DNA of 64,000 nt from Flavobacterium sp. DG2-3 (GTDB taxonomy: Bacteria; Bacteroidota; Bacteroidia; Flavobacteriales; Flavobacteriaceae). The notes under the pieces are model-generated. The model saw only the letters and a program-made list of their open reading frames with translations. It had not been told where the DNA came from and did not search any database. The stretch is from positions 186,001-250,000 of the forward strand of contig NZ_JAVAMB010000004.1 of NCBI RefSeq assembly GCF_030730925.1, read 5' to 3'. Positions 35,094 to 42,435 of this stretch are shown here, piece by piece (the first letter of the stretch is position 1; every line of letters begins with the position of its first letter). The position numbers were made by a program, and so were the translations under genes.

Positions 35094-35120
35094 AGACGCA
35101 CCGCAGTGCGTCTTTTTTTT
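35094..35120 (+). terminator. Rho-independent terminator of the acyltransferase gene
   Basis: AGACGCAC-CGCA-GTGCGTCT followed by seven or more T. The hairpin is of the GAGACGCAC...GTGCGTCT type that recurs in many genomes, so it may also be a repeat used as a terminator. Confidence 0.85.
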
Positions 35121-35213
35121 AAACCATAGAAGTAAAATAAGTTCATATTACAGGAATAGCCAAATAGCAACTCCTTAATCAATTAAATGAACTTACACGA
35201 ACTTATATGGTTC
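35121..35213. repeat. Inverted-repeat element, AACCATATAAGTT family, copy 2
   Basis: The left arm at 35121-35150 (AAACCATAGAAGTAAAATAA...) pairs with the right arm at 35183-35212, which reads AACCATATAAGTTCGTGTAA... on the minus strand. Both match the arms of the 13190 element. The loop differs completely. It lies between the terminator and the ndk promoter. Confidence 0.65.
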
Positions 35214-35293
35214 AAAAATATCTTTCTTGCTCAAAACATCATTGTAACCTATTTAAATTATGAATTTATTAAAATCAATTCATAAAAAAAGTA

Positions 35294-35301
35294 TACTTTT
35301 G
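35294..35301 (+). promoter_or_regulatory. -7 promoter box for ndk
   Basis: TACTTTTG, matching TAnnTTTG, 24 bp before the ATG. The -33 TTG is not evident. Confidence 0.5.
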
Positions 35302-35324
35302 CACAAAATTTAATAAAATATAAA

Positions 35325-35744
35325 ATGGCAACAAATAGAACTTTTACAATGATTAAACCAGATGCTGTTGCAAACGGACACATCGGGAATATCTTAGCAA
35401 TGATTACTAATGGTGGTTTCAAAATCGTTTCATTAAAATTAACTCAATTAACTGTAGCTGATGCTAAAGCATTTTACGCAGTTCACGCAGAAAGACCTTT
35501 CTACGGAGAATTAGTTGAATTTATGTCTCGCGGACCAATTGTTGCTGCTATTTTAGAAAAAGAAAACGCAGTAGAAGATTTCAGAACTTTAATTGGAGCT
35601 ACAAACCCAGCTGAAGCTGCCGAAGGAACTATTCGTAAAGCATACGCTACTTCAATCGGAGAAAATGCAGTTCACGGATCTGACAGCGACGAAAATGCTG
35701 CTATCGAAGGTGCATTCCACTTCGCAGGAAGAGAGCAATTCTAA
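35325..35744 (+). CDS. ndk: Nucleoside diphosphate kinase
   Basis: 139 residues, standard length. [10 protein letters not shown] at the start, and [13 protein letters not shown] with the phospho-acceptor His117 near the C-terminus. It balances NTP pools by transferring the gamma phosphate. Single gene with its own -7 box and terminator. No unusual features. Confidence 0.98.
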   Translation: MATNRTFTMIKPDAVANGHIGNILAMITNGGFKIVSLKLTQLTVADAKAFYAVHAERPFYGELVEFMSRGPIVAAILEKENAVEDFRTLIGATNPAEAAEGTIRKAYATSIGENAVHGSDSDENAAIEGAFHFAGREQF

Positions 35745-35787
35745 TAATTTTAGATTTCTGAATTTAGATTTTAGATTTAAAAATCTC

Positions 35788-35823
35788 ATAAAAAAAACAT
35801 CCGCCTCGGCGGATGTTTTTTTT
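35788..35823. terminator. Bidirectional terminator between ndk and the DUF721 gene
   Basis: ACATCCGC-CTCG-GCGGATGT (35797-35816) with a run of A on the left and T on the right; serves ndk on the plus strand and the DUF721 gene on the minus strand. A single tract of the CTTAGnnn repeat (35827-35863) follows, running up to the DUF721 stop. Confidence 0.85.
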
Positions 35824-35861
35824 ATAAACTTAGCAGCTTAGAACCTTAGCAACTCAGAACC

Positions 35862-36161
35862 TTATCTCAAGATCACATCCTTCACCACTTCACGCCCAAG
35901 CTCCTCATTGATCATTTTCACAATTTTATACTTTCCATGAGCCAATTCTTCGCGCAAAACAGAAGAACCTAACTCAACATAAAGCGTACTCCCTTTAAGG
36001 ACAACATTTTTAGTATACGTATTCACACCACTTCCCATAAGGTTTTTCCACGCATCACGCACATCAATTTGATCCATTCCAGGTTGCAATTTGTTTACCT
36101 GAATGATCTGCTGTAAAACAGCACTTATAGGAGTTTCGTTATTTAGTCTTTTCGCCATCAT
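35862..36161 (-). CDS. DUF721 (DciA-related) protein
   Basis: 99 residues, cytoplasmic. Full-length DUF721 domain with ISAVLQQIIQVNKLQPGMDQIDVRDAWKNLMG and GSTLYVELGSSVLREELAHGK. DUF721 proteins include DciA-type replicative-helicase loaders, but small Bacteroidota versions are not characterised. A second Met at position 2 is a possible start. The start overlaps the stop of the upstream lipoprotein gene by 23 bp in another frame, indicating tight coupling. Confidence 0.9.
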   Translation of the reverse strand: MMAKRLNNETPISAVLQQIIQVNKLQPGMDQIDVRDAWKNLMGSGVNTYTKNVVLKGSTLYVELGSSVLREELAHGKYKIVKMINEELGREVVKDVILR

Positions 36162-36579
36162 TCAATAAATTTATGGGTGCTGCTTTTTTATAATGATATT
36201 CTATTTTTTGCGGGTTTTTAACCACCAATTTGTCATCAGAAAGCGATATAATTTCTTCGCTCCATTTTGTATAATCCGTTTTATAATCCAAGAAAACCTG
36301 TTCTCCAGCAAAACGTACCGATACATTTTCGAAAGTATCTGTAGTTAAAAAAGTACCGTCAAATTGTGGCATTACTTTCGTTCGAACTCCTTTATTATTC
36401 TTAATTTGAAAAAAATCAAAAGTCTCGTTCATTTTATATTCTTTCTCTTCACCTTTCGCAAAAACCACTTTTTCAATTTCCCAATAGCCATTCAATTTAG
36501 CAATATCCGCTGGTTTTATTTCCTGCTTGCAACTCACAAACAATAGCGAAACAAACAAAACTATAAAAGTGTTTTTCAT
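36139..36579 (-). CDS. Lipocalin-like lipoprotein of unknown function
   Basis: 146 residues with a clear lipoprotein signal, LLFVSC (Cys17). The mature part (LNGYWEIEKVVFAKGEEKEYKMN and later beta-rich stretches ending IEYHYKK) looks like a small lipocalin-type barrel, but I cannot place it in a named family. It overlaps the downstream DUF721 gene by 23 bp. Its start codon lies 52 nt downstream of structured element copy 2, which reads in the same direction. Confidence 0.85.
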   Translation of the reverse strand: MKNTFIVLFVSLLFVSCKQEIKPADIAKLNGYWEIEKVVFAKGEEKEYKMNETFDFFQIKNNKGVRTKVMPQFDGTFLTTDTFENVSVRFAGEQVFLDYKTDYTKWSEEIISLSDDKLVVKNPQKIEYHYKKAAPINLLNDGEKTK

Positions 36580-36912
36580 AAATAAAAATATTAAAATTTA
36601 TTCTTTGTAATCTGATGAAGTCGAAGAATTAGGAGCTGATTCCTGCTGTCCGCTGTATTCCCGATAAACAAAAACTACAGCTAAAAAGCTTTGTTTTTCT
36701 AAATCGGGAGATGCCGCTCCCATCAGGGCTAGGGTTCCCGTTTTCAAAAGAAATTATTCGGACTACAAAGATAATCTTATAATGATCAAAAGAAATTTTT
36801 ATCTCTTAATTTATTTTTCAATAAAAATCTAAAAAAAATAAATGCTTTACATCAATAAAAAACGAGCCTTTAAATCAAATACTTAAAGGCTCATTTATAT
36901 TTTTTATTCTTA
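36580..36912. other. Gene-free stretch holding a structured element and a terminator
   Basis: Contains structured element copy 2 (36632-36733, minus strand) and a hairpin GAGCCTTTAA (36864-36873) / TTAAAGGCTC (36883-36892) that fits a terminator for the small gene at 36913-37083. No ORF of note. Confidence 0.7.
36632..36733 (-). ncRNA. Structured intergenic element, copy 2
   Basis: Read on the minus strand: CCTAGCCCTGATGGGAGCGG, then a long stem, then AGCAGGAATCAGCTCC. The stem has three helices separated by internal loops: TCCCGAT/ATCGGGA, AAAAAC/GTTTTT and AGCT/AGCT with a TTTT loop. Compared with copy 1 (11796-11877) the outer blocks are nearly identical while the stem sequence is unrelated but still paired. 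That is the pattern of a structure kept by selection or by its mode of spread. Possibly one of the computationally described flavobacterial RNA motifs; I cannot confirm which. Confidence 0.5.
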
Positions 36913-37083
36913 CTATTTATTACTTTTTATTCTCTTTAAAACTCCTAAAAAGAATAAAACGACACCAGCAACAAGCAAAATATAGTAAACAGAAAGATTT
37001 TTATCCTTGAAAACATTTGCTAAAACAAAACTGATTACACTGGCAAAATAAAAAGTAAGTGCCGATATATTTTTGAAATCCAT
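36913..37083 (-). CDS. Small two-segment membrane protein downstream of ftsY
   Basis: 56 codons from ATG at 37081-37083 to a TAG at 36913-36915. The product has two hydrophobic segments (about 7-23 and 33-48) joined by NVFKDKNLS and ending in a basic tail, KRIKSNK. The start is 6 nt after the ftsY stop, and a terminator-like hairpin follows 21 nt after its own stop, which supports a real co-transcribed gene. No family was recognised. Confidence 0.7.
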   Translation of the reverse strand: MDFKNISALTFYFASVISFVLANVFKDKNLSVYYILLVAGVVLFFLGVLKRIKSNK

Positions 37084-37089
37084 TATAAA

Positions 37090-38043
37090 TTATTTAAAGA
37101 AACTGTCTACGAATTCGTATTTATTAAAAACTTGCAAATCTTCAATTCCTTCACCAACCCCAATATATTTAACCGGAATCTGAAACTGATCTGAAATACC
37201 AATCACAACACCACCTTTCGCAGTTCCGTCCAATTTAGTTACAGCTAATGAAGTTACTTCTGTCGCTGCTGTAAATTGTTTTGCCTGCTCAAAAGCATTC
37301 TGACCAGTAGAACCATCCAAAACTAAAAGTACATCATGAGGCGCATCAGCAACAACTTTCTGCATTACACGTTTTACTTTTGTCAATTCGTTCATCAAGT
37401 TGATTTTATTATGAAGACGACCAGCAGTATCAATAATCACCACATCTGCATTTTGAGCCACAGCTGATTGCAAAGTATCAAAAGCTACAGAAGCTGGATC
37501 ACTTCCCATTTGCTGCCTTACAATAGGAACACCTACACGATCTGCCCAAACTTGCAATTGGTCAATTGCCGCCGCACGAAACGTATCTGCCGCTCCTAAA
37601 ACCACATTGTGACCCGCTTTCTTAAACTGATAGGCCAACTTTCCAATAGTCGTTGTTTTTCCAACACCATTTACACCAACCACCATTAAAACATACGGTT
37701 TTTTATCTTTCGGAATTTCAAATTCTGTCGCTTCACCCGTATTGGTTTCAGACAATAAAGCACCTATTTCATCACGAAGAATCTGATTCAATTCTTCTGT
37801 TCCTAGATATTTATCTTCAGCAACACGTTTTTCAATTCTTGAAATAATTTTCAAAGTCGTATTTACTCCTACATCTGAAGCCACCAAAACCTCTTCCAGA
37901 TTATCTAAAACATCATCATCAACTTTAGATTTTCCTGCTACGGCTTTGCTTAACTTCGAGAAAAAAGTAGTTTTCGTTTTTTCAAGACCTTTGTCTAAAG
38001 TCTCTTTTTTTTCGGTAGAGAATAATTTTTTAAAAAAACTCAT
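37090..38043 (-). CDS. ftsY: Signal recognition particle receptor FtsY
   Basis: 317 residues. A short basic N-terminus (FFKKLFSTEKKETL) replaces the long acidic A domain of E. coli FtsY. The NG domain follows: GVNGVGKTTTIGKLAYQF (G1), DTFRAAA (G2), VIIDTAGRLHN (G3), TKLDGTAKGG (G4) and YIGVGEGIEDLQVF at the end. GTPase that docks ribosome-SRP complexes at the membrane for co-translational insertion. It has its own -7 box beyond the terminator of the ribosomal-protein cluster, so it is probably a separate unit. Confidence 0.98.
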   Translation of the reverse strand: MSFFKKLFSTEKKETLDKGLEKTKTTFFSKLSKAVAGKSKVDDDVLDNLEEVLVASDVGVNTTLKIISRIEKRVAEDKYLGTEELNQILRDEIGALLSETNTGEATEFEIPKDKKPYVLMVVGVNGVGKTTTIGKLAYQFKKAGHNVVLGAADTFRAAAIDQLQVWADRVGVPIVRQQMGSDPASVAFDTLQSAVAQNADVVIIDTAGRLHNKINLMNELTKVKRVMQKVVADAPHDVLLVLDGSTGQNAFEQAKQFTAATEVTSLAVTKLDGTAKGGVVIGISDQFQIPVKYIGVGEGIEDLQVFNKYEFVDSFFK

Positions 38044-38166
38044 TTTTTGTAGATTATTTAGATTTACTAGATTTCTTGATTTTCAGACAAGAAACCCAAA
38101 TCTTTAAAGAAAGCGCAATTGTTTTTCAAAAAAAGACAATTTGTTACGATTCTTCAAATTTTTAGA

Positions 38167-38174
38167 CAAATATA
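38167..38174 (-). promoter_or_regulatory. -7 promoter box for ftsY
   Basis: TATATTTG on the minus strand, exact TAnnTTTG, 124 bp before the ftsY start and just beyond the DUF4295 terminator. Confidence 0.4.
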
Positions 38175-38182
38175 GGTAATAA

Positions 38183-38212
38183 AAAAGCTACTTCCGAAAG
38201 AAAGTAGCTTTT
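38183..38212 (-). terminator. Terminator after the DUF4295 gene
   Basis: AAAAGCTACTT-ttcggaa-AAGTAGCTTTT hairpin followed by TTTATTACC on the minus strand, 19 bp after the DUF4295 stop. Confidence 0.75.
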
Positions 38213-38231
38213 CTATATAATGTAAATGTAA

Positions 38232-38384
38232 TTATTTCTTTTTCAAGAATTCATCAACTTCTTCAGGAGCCATAATAGATTCTACGAATGTATATGCACC
38301 AGTTTTAGGAGATTTCACCATTTTGATGGCTTTTGATAATCTCTTAGAAGATGTTTGTAACGATGCTACGGTTTTCTTTGCCAT
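38232..38384 (-). CDS. DUF4295 small protein of the L28/L33 cluster
   Basis: 50 residues, MAKKTVASLQ...EEVDEFLKKK, from ATG at 38382-38384 to TAA at 38232-38234. Basic N-terminal half (TSSKRLSKAIKMVKSPKTG) suggests RNA or ribosome contact. The family is restricted to Bacteroidota and always seems to sit after rpmB-rpmG; its function is unknown. Located 74 bp downstream of rpmG, with a terminator behind it. Confidence 0.93.
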   Translation of the reverse strand: MAKKTVASLQTSSKRLSKAIKMVKSPKTGAYTFVESIMAPEEVDEFLKKK

Positions 38385-38458
38385 GATTCAAATGTTATTG
38401 AACTTTTCATAAAACTCGAATGGCCAAACCATTTGAGATTTATAAAAATCTCTAATTA

Positions 38459-38641
38459 TTACTTAATTTCTTTGTGAACAGTTACTCTTTTTAAGATTGG
38501 ATTAAATTTTTTAATCTCTAATCTATCTGGAGTGTTTTTTTTGTTCTTAGTTGTAATATATCTAGAAGTTCCTGGAACACCAGAAGTTTTGTGCTCAGTA
38601 CATTCTAAAATTACTTGGATTCTATTACCTTTCTTTGCCAT
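38459..38641 (-). CDS. rpmG: 50S ribosomal protein bL33
   Basis: 60 residues, [21 protein letters not shown]...[22 protein letters not shown]. The zinc-binding Cys pairs found in some L33 types are absent (only one Cys), so this is a C- form. Component of the large subunit near the E site. Lies 27 bp downstream of rpmB. Confidence 0.97.
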
Positions 38642-38668
38642 CTTGCTATATATTTATTTAGGAAAAGA

Positions 38669-38905
38669 TTATTTGATAAATCCTTCTGACTGCGCTTTTT
38701 TCAAAACTGCAGTGATTCCATTTTTATTAATTGTTTTTATCGTAGATGCTGCTACTCTAAGAGTAATCCATCTATCTTCTTCTGGAAGATAAAAACGCTT
38801 TTTAACTAAGTTTACAGAAAACTTTCTCTTAGTTTTGTTCATAGCGTGAGAAACGTTATTTCCTACCATCGCTCTTTTACCTGTAAGGTCACAAACTCTT
38901 GACAT
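38669..38905 (-). CDS. rpmB: 50S ribosomal protein bL28
   Basis: 78 residues, [29 protein letters not shown], the typical L28 N-terminus with normal length. Large-subunit protein. First gene of the rpmB-rpmG-DUF4295 unit, which is a common Bacteroidota order. Confidence 0.98.
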   Translation of the reverse strand: MSRVCDLTGKRAMVGNNVSHAMNKTKRKFSVNLVKKRFYLPEEDRWITLRVAASTIKTINKNGITAVLKKAQSEGFIK

Positions 38906-38976
38906 TATACTTATCTTTTATCGTTATTCAAAATCAGGGTGCAAAGAAAAGAAAAATAAACCATTGTAGCAAAAAA

Positions 38977-40230
38977 TTATTGCACAATTTTTAAAATTTC
39001 TTTCTGCAATATTTCTAAACTCTTAACTGTTGCCCTATCTATCACTTTTTCACGCGGTTGTCCAAAGTTAAATTCTTCCACAATTACGCCGTTTGGTGTT
39101 GCCAAAGCAATAAAAACTGCACCAATTTCAGCATCAGAATCGCCTTTTGAAGGTCCTGCATTGCCCGTCGTTGCTATTGCATAGTCGGTTTGCATTAAAT
39201 TTTTCACATTCGAAGCCATTACAGATGCAACTTGCGCGCTCACAACAGAATACTCCTCAACTAAATCTTTGGAAACTCCCAAAACATTTATTTTAGCTTC
39301 GGTCGCATACGAAACGACACTTCCTTTAAAATAAGCCGACGCTCCAGGCACAGCAGATAATAAAGAAGCTACTTTTCCACCCGTAAAACTTTCTGCTGTT
39401 GCAATCGTTTTATTGTGCTTAGCCAGCATTTTACCTACAACCGCTTCTATTGTTTCATTTTCATCATAACCTACTATAATATCATGAATAATAGCATCTA
39501 GTGAGGCTACATTATCTTCAATTGCTTTTTCTAAAAGCTCTTTATCTGTTCCTCTTGCCGTTAATCTTAAACGTACACGGCCAGGATTTGGCAGATAAGC
39601 CAGTTTTATAAACTCTGGCAGATTATTTTCCCAATGTTCGATACGCTCTGCAACTAAACTTTCGCCCTGACCATAAGTCAAAATGGTTTTATGAATAATA
39701 TAGGGACGTTTGTATTCGTGAACAATTTTTGGAATTATTTCCTCCTCAACCAAATATTTCATCTCGTACGGAACTCCAGGGAGCGAAATAAAAACGGTAT
39801 TTTCTTTCTTCATCCACATTCCGGGTGCAGTACCAACTTTATTTGGCAAAACCGTACATTTTGAAGGAACCAATGCCTGATCCTTATTCATTTGAGAAAT
39901 TGGTCTTTTATAAAAGCCCTCAATCAATTCTGTTACGTGTGCCAAAACCTTTTGATCAACCACCAATTCATCATCAAAATATTCGCAGAACGTTTTCTTT
40001 GTAACATCGTCTTTTGTCGGACCAAGTCCGCCGGTTATAATTACAACATCTACTTTGTTTTGAAAATGAGAAAACGTATCTAAAATATGTTTTTTATCAT
40101 CGCTGATAGAAAGCATCTCTGCTACCTCAACTCCAATTCTGTCCAGTGATTTAGCAATAAAAGCTGAATTTGTATCAACGATTTGGCCAATTAAGATTTC
40201 ATCTCCAATAGTAATAATAGCTGCTTTCAT
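38977..40230 (-). CDS. cinA: CinA-family nicotinamide-nucleotide amidohydrolase / competence-damage protein
   Basis: Start chosen at the internal Met (40228-40230) because [26 protein letters not shown] is the conserved N-terminus; 11 extra codons upstream are non-conserved. About 417 residues. N-terminal MoCF/COG1058 domain (1-170) with [14 protein letters not shown], and C-terminal PncC domain (about 255-415) with [33 protein letters not shown] and GNAGPS. The family hydrolyses NMN (and ADP-ribose in COG1058) for pyridine-nucleotide salvage. Upstream are two hairpins that separate it from the Hpt gene. Confidence 0.95.
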   Translation of the reverse strand: MKAAIITIGDEILIGQIVDTNSAFIAKSLDRIGVEVAEMLSISDDKKHILDTFSHFQNKVDVVIITGGLGPTKDDVTKKTFCEYFDDELVVDQKVLAHVTELIEGFYKRPISQMNKDQALVPSKCTVLPNKVGTAPGMWMKKENTVFISLPGVPYEMKYLVEEEIIPKIVHEYKRPYIIHKTILTYGQGESLVAERIEHWENNLPEFIKLAYLPNPGRVRLRLTARGTDKELLEKAIEDNVASLDAIIHDIIVGYDENETIEAVVGKMLAKHNKTIATAESFTGGKVASLLSAVPGASAYFKGSVVSYATEAKINVLGVSKDLVEEYSVVSAQVASVMASNVKNLMQTDYAIATTGNAGPSKGDSDAEIGAVFIALATPNGVIVEEFNFGQPREKVIDRATVKSLEILQKEILKIVQ

Positions 40231-40286
40231 ATCAGTGAAGTATTTTTTTCCTTGCTTACGCAAGTCAATAATTTATAAGTAGATTT

Positions 40287-40400
40287 ATTTAAATTTTGCC
40301 TCAGAGGAATATTAACGGCTTTTACAAACTATAAGCCGTTAGCAAAATTTAAAAATGATTTTGACTTATTCCTATTCAAACAACAGAAAATAAGTCAAAA
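40287..40400. repeat. Two adjacent hairpin structures, the first nested
   Basis: First: TTTAAATTTTGC (40288-40299) with GCAAAATTTAAA (40340-40351) encloses TAACGGCTT (40312-40320) / AAGCCGTTA (40332-40340). Second: TTTTGACTTATT (40360-40371) with AATAAGTCAAAA (40388-40399). Located between the Hpt stop and the cinA start; the second probably terminates the Hpt transcript. Confidence 0.65.
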
Positions 40401-40406
40401 TTTATA

Positions 40407-40751
40407 TTAAAGATCAAAGTCTTTTTTAATTTCTTTAATCGCTTCTTTTACTTGTACTTTAATACTTTTAAAAGTCTCGATAATATCTTTTTTCTTGCCT
40501 TCAGCTTTTGTCCAAGCTTCTACCTGCAAGATTTCTTCAAAAGCAACATTAAGCCCCATTAAATCTAAAGTCGGCTTTATTTTATGTGCATAAGAATAGG
40601 CATATTTATGATCCTTCTTTTTAATTCCTTCCTTGATTTGTTTTAAATCTTCTGGTACTTCTGTTACAAACAAGGTTAAAATCTGATTTACAAATTCAGG
40701 ATCATTATCTGAAAGCGCATATACTTTCGAAAGGTTGTATTTTAAAGCCAT
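40407..40751 (-). CDS. Orphan Hpt-domain phosphotransfer protein
   Basis: 114 residues, a single helical Hpt domain with AYSYAHKIKPTLDLMGL carrying the probable phospho-acceptor His. Acts as a relay between receiver domains of hybrid kinases and response regulators. No kinase or receiver gene lies beside it. Its start touches the stop of the upstream FAH-family gene (1-bp overlap), so they are co-transcribed although functionally unrelated. Confidence 0.9.
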   Translation of the reverse strand: MALKYNLSKVYALSDNDPEFVNQILTLFVTEVPEDLKQIKEGIKKKDHKYAYSYAHKIKPTLDLMGLNVAFEEILQVEAWTKAEGKKKDIIETFKSIKVQVKEAIKEIKKDFDL

Positions 40752-41362
40752 TATTTTACTTGTATTCTGAATAATTTTTTATCTTCTAAAAAGCCTTCTA
40801 AAACATCATTTGGTTTTACAGCCGCCACACCTGCTGGCGTTCCTGTAAAAATAATATCCCCAATTTTTAATGTAAAAAATTGAGATACGTGAGCAATCAG
40901 TTCATCAATTTTCCAGAGCATCATTTCTGAATTTCCTTTCTGAACTGTCTCGCCGTTACTTTTTAATTCAAAATTAAGATTTTCCATAGAAACAAAATCA
41001 GTTTTTGGCAAAAAATCACCAATAACTGCCGAACCGTCAAAAGCTTTGGCTTTTTCCCACGGAAGTCCTTTTTCTTTCAGTTTACTTTGCAGATCTCGAG
41101 CTGTAAAATCAATTCCAACACTTATTTCATCATAATATTTATGAGCAAATTTTGGCTCAATATATTTTCCGACTTTATTAATCTTTACGATTATTTCAAC
41201 TTCGTGATGAACATCTTCAGAAAATTCAGGAATAACAAATGGATGCTGTTTCAGCAAAACTGCCGAATCTGGCTTCATAAAAACAACTGGCTCCGATGGA
41301 CGTTCGTTTTTCAACTCTTCTATATGATTGGCATAATTCCTGCCGACACAAATAATTTTCAT
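40751..41362 (-). CDS. Fumarylacetoacetate hydrolase (FAH)-family protein
   Basis: 203 residues, a minimal FAH domain. MKIICVGRNYANHIEELKNERPSEPVVFMKPDSAV is the conserved start; metal ligands are in HHEVEIIVKI (Glu-x-Glu) and in the Asp of VGIDFTARDLQ. IIFTGTPAGVAAV closes the active site. Members act as acylpyruvases, oxaloacetate decarboxylases/tautomerases or hydratases on 2-oxo acids. The exact substrate is not predictable. First gene of a pair with Hpt; an inverted repeat lies upstream. Confidence 0.93.
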   Translation of the reverse strand: MKIICVGRNYANHIEELKNERPSEPVVFMKPDSAVLLKQHPFVIPEFSEDVHHEVEIIVKINKVGKYIEPKFAHKYYDEISVGIDFTARDLQSKLKEKGLPWEKAKAFDGSAVIGDFLPKTDFVSMENLNFELKSNGETVQKGNSEMMLWKIDELIAHVSQFFTLKIGDIIFTGTPAGVAAVKPNDVLEGFLEDKKLFRIQVK

Positions 41363-41372
41363 TTTTTTTATA

Positions 41373-41447
41373 GGTTCTAAGATTCTAAGGCGCTAAGGTT
41401 CTAAGAAAGTAAAACTTAGCTTCTTAGAAGCTTAGCAGCTCAGCACC
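41373..41447. repeat. Inverted repeat of CTAAG-type tracts
   Basis: The left tract 41373-41405 (GGTTCTAAGATTCTAAGGCG...) and the right tract 41415-41447, which reads GGTGCTGAGCTGCTAAGCTT... on the other strand, are imperfect inverted copies built on a CTAAG core with a period of 7-9 nt. Similar single tracts lie at 19210-19244 and 35827-35863. Fills the gap between the FAH and exonuclease genes. Confidence 0.6.
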
Positions 41448-41448
41448 T

Positions 41449-42219
41449 TTACTTCGTATTTAATTTTCTTAATTTAATTGCTGTCAAAACTTTTTTGGTG
41501 TACAAAGGAAAATCAGCATTTTGAATCCAGCTGAAATATCCTGGTTCTGTTTCCAAAACTTTCTCCACTTTAGCTCCTTTATGTTTTCCAAAAGTAAAAA
41601 TTTCTTCATCATCTTTATCAAAAGCGATCATTCCGGCAAAGTCGGCGATTTTTTTACGAGTTGTAAATTCAGACAAAGATTTCATATCATTTTCCAGTTC
41701 CGGATAACGATCTAACTGTGCTTTTAGAATTTCATAAGTTGCCATTGTATCTGCTTCTGCCGAGTGCGCATTGTCTAACGTTTTTCCGCAATAAAACTTT
41801 AAAGCCGCACTCAAAGTACGCTCCTCCATTTTATGGAAAATAGTCTGCACATCTACAGAAACTTTGTTTTTCATATCAAAATCTACTCCAGCGCGAAGCA
41901 ATTCTTCAGCCAGAAGCGGAATATCAAAACGATCAGAATTGAATCCGCCAAGATCACTGTCTTTAATCATATTATGAATATGCGGAGCAAGTTCTGCAAA
42001 AGTAGGTTCGTTGGCCACTTTTTCGTCTGTGATGCCGTGAACTGCAGTTGTTTGTGGAGGAATTGGAATTGTTGGATTAACCAGCCAGGTTTTACTTTCT
42101 TTGTTTCCGTTAGGAAAAACTTTGAATATTGAAATTTCTACGATTCTATCTTTACCGATATCAATTCCCGTTGTTTCGAGATCAAAAAAGCAAATTGGTT
42201 TGTTAAGTTTTAATTCCAT
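41449..42219 (-). CDS. DnaQ-like 3'-5' exonuclease
   Basis: 256 residues. DEDDh exonuclease: ICFFDLETTGIDIGKDRIVEIS (Asp and Glu of ExoI), LGGFNSDRFDIPLL (ExoII) and DNAHSAEADTMATYEIL (ExoIII His and Asp). After the nuclease (about 8-185) comes a C-terminal extension with FTFGKHKGAKVEKVLETEPGYF...WIQNADFP, a small domain found in several Bacteroidota homologues. It could proofread DNA or act on RNA; no polymerase subunit is adjacent. TACATTTG lies 21 bp upstream. Confidence 0.92.
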   Translation of the reverse strand: MELKLNKPICFFDLETTGIDIGKDRIVEISIFKVFPNGNKESKTWLVNPTIPIPPQTTAVHGITDEKVANEPTFAELAPHIHNMIKDSDLGGFNSDRFDIPLLAEELLRAGVDFDMKNKVSVDVQTIFHKMEERTLSAALKFYCGKTLDNAHSAEADTMATYEILKAQLDRYPELENDMKSLSEFTTRKKIADFAGMIAFDKDDEEIFTFGKHKGAKVEKVLETEPGYFSWIQNADFPLYTKKVLTAIKLRKLNTK

Positions 42220-42239
42220 TTCTAATTTTTATAAGTTTA

Positions 42240-42247
42240 CAAATGTA
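42240..42247 (-). promoter_or_regulatory. -7 promoter box for the exonuclease gene
   Basis: TACATTTG on the minus strand, exact TAnnTTTG, 21 bp before the ATG. No clear -33. Confidence 0.45.
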
Positions 42248-42382
42248 ATTTTTAAAGCGGAATATCTTCCTTTATTCTGATTTTTTTTGTCTAAAAAAGC
42301 TTTCAAATCGCGATTTTAACTTTTCTAAAATAAGTCTTCAATAAGATCACGCATTTCCACTTAATTCTTTTCTTACAAAAGA

Positions 42383-42413
42383 AAATCCGATAAGTTTTAA
42401 ACCTATCGGATTT
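42383..42413 (-). terminator. Terminator of the E2 acyltransferase gene
   Basis: AAATCCGATA-GGTTTAAAACT-TATCGGATTT followed by TCTTTTG on the minus strand, 23 bp after the stop. Confidence 0.75.
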
Positions 42414-42435
42414 GAATTTATTTTATAATTGAATT

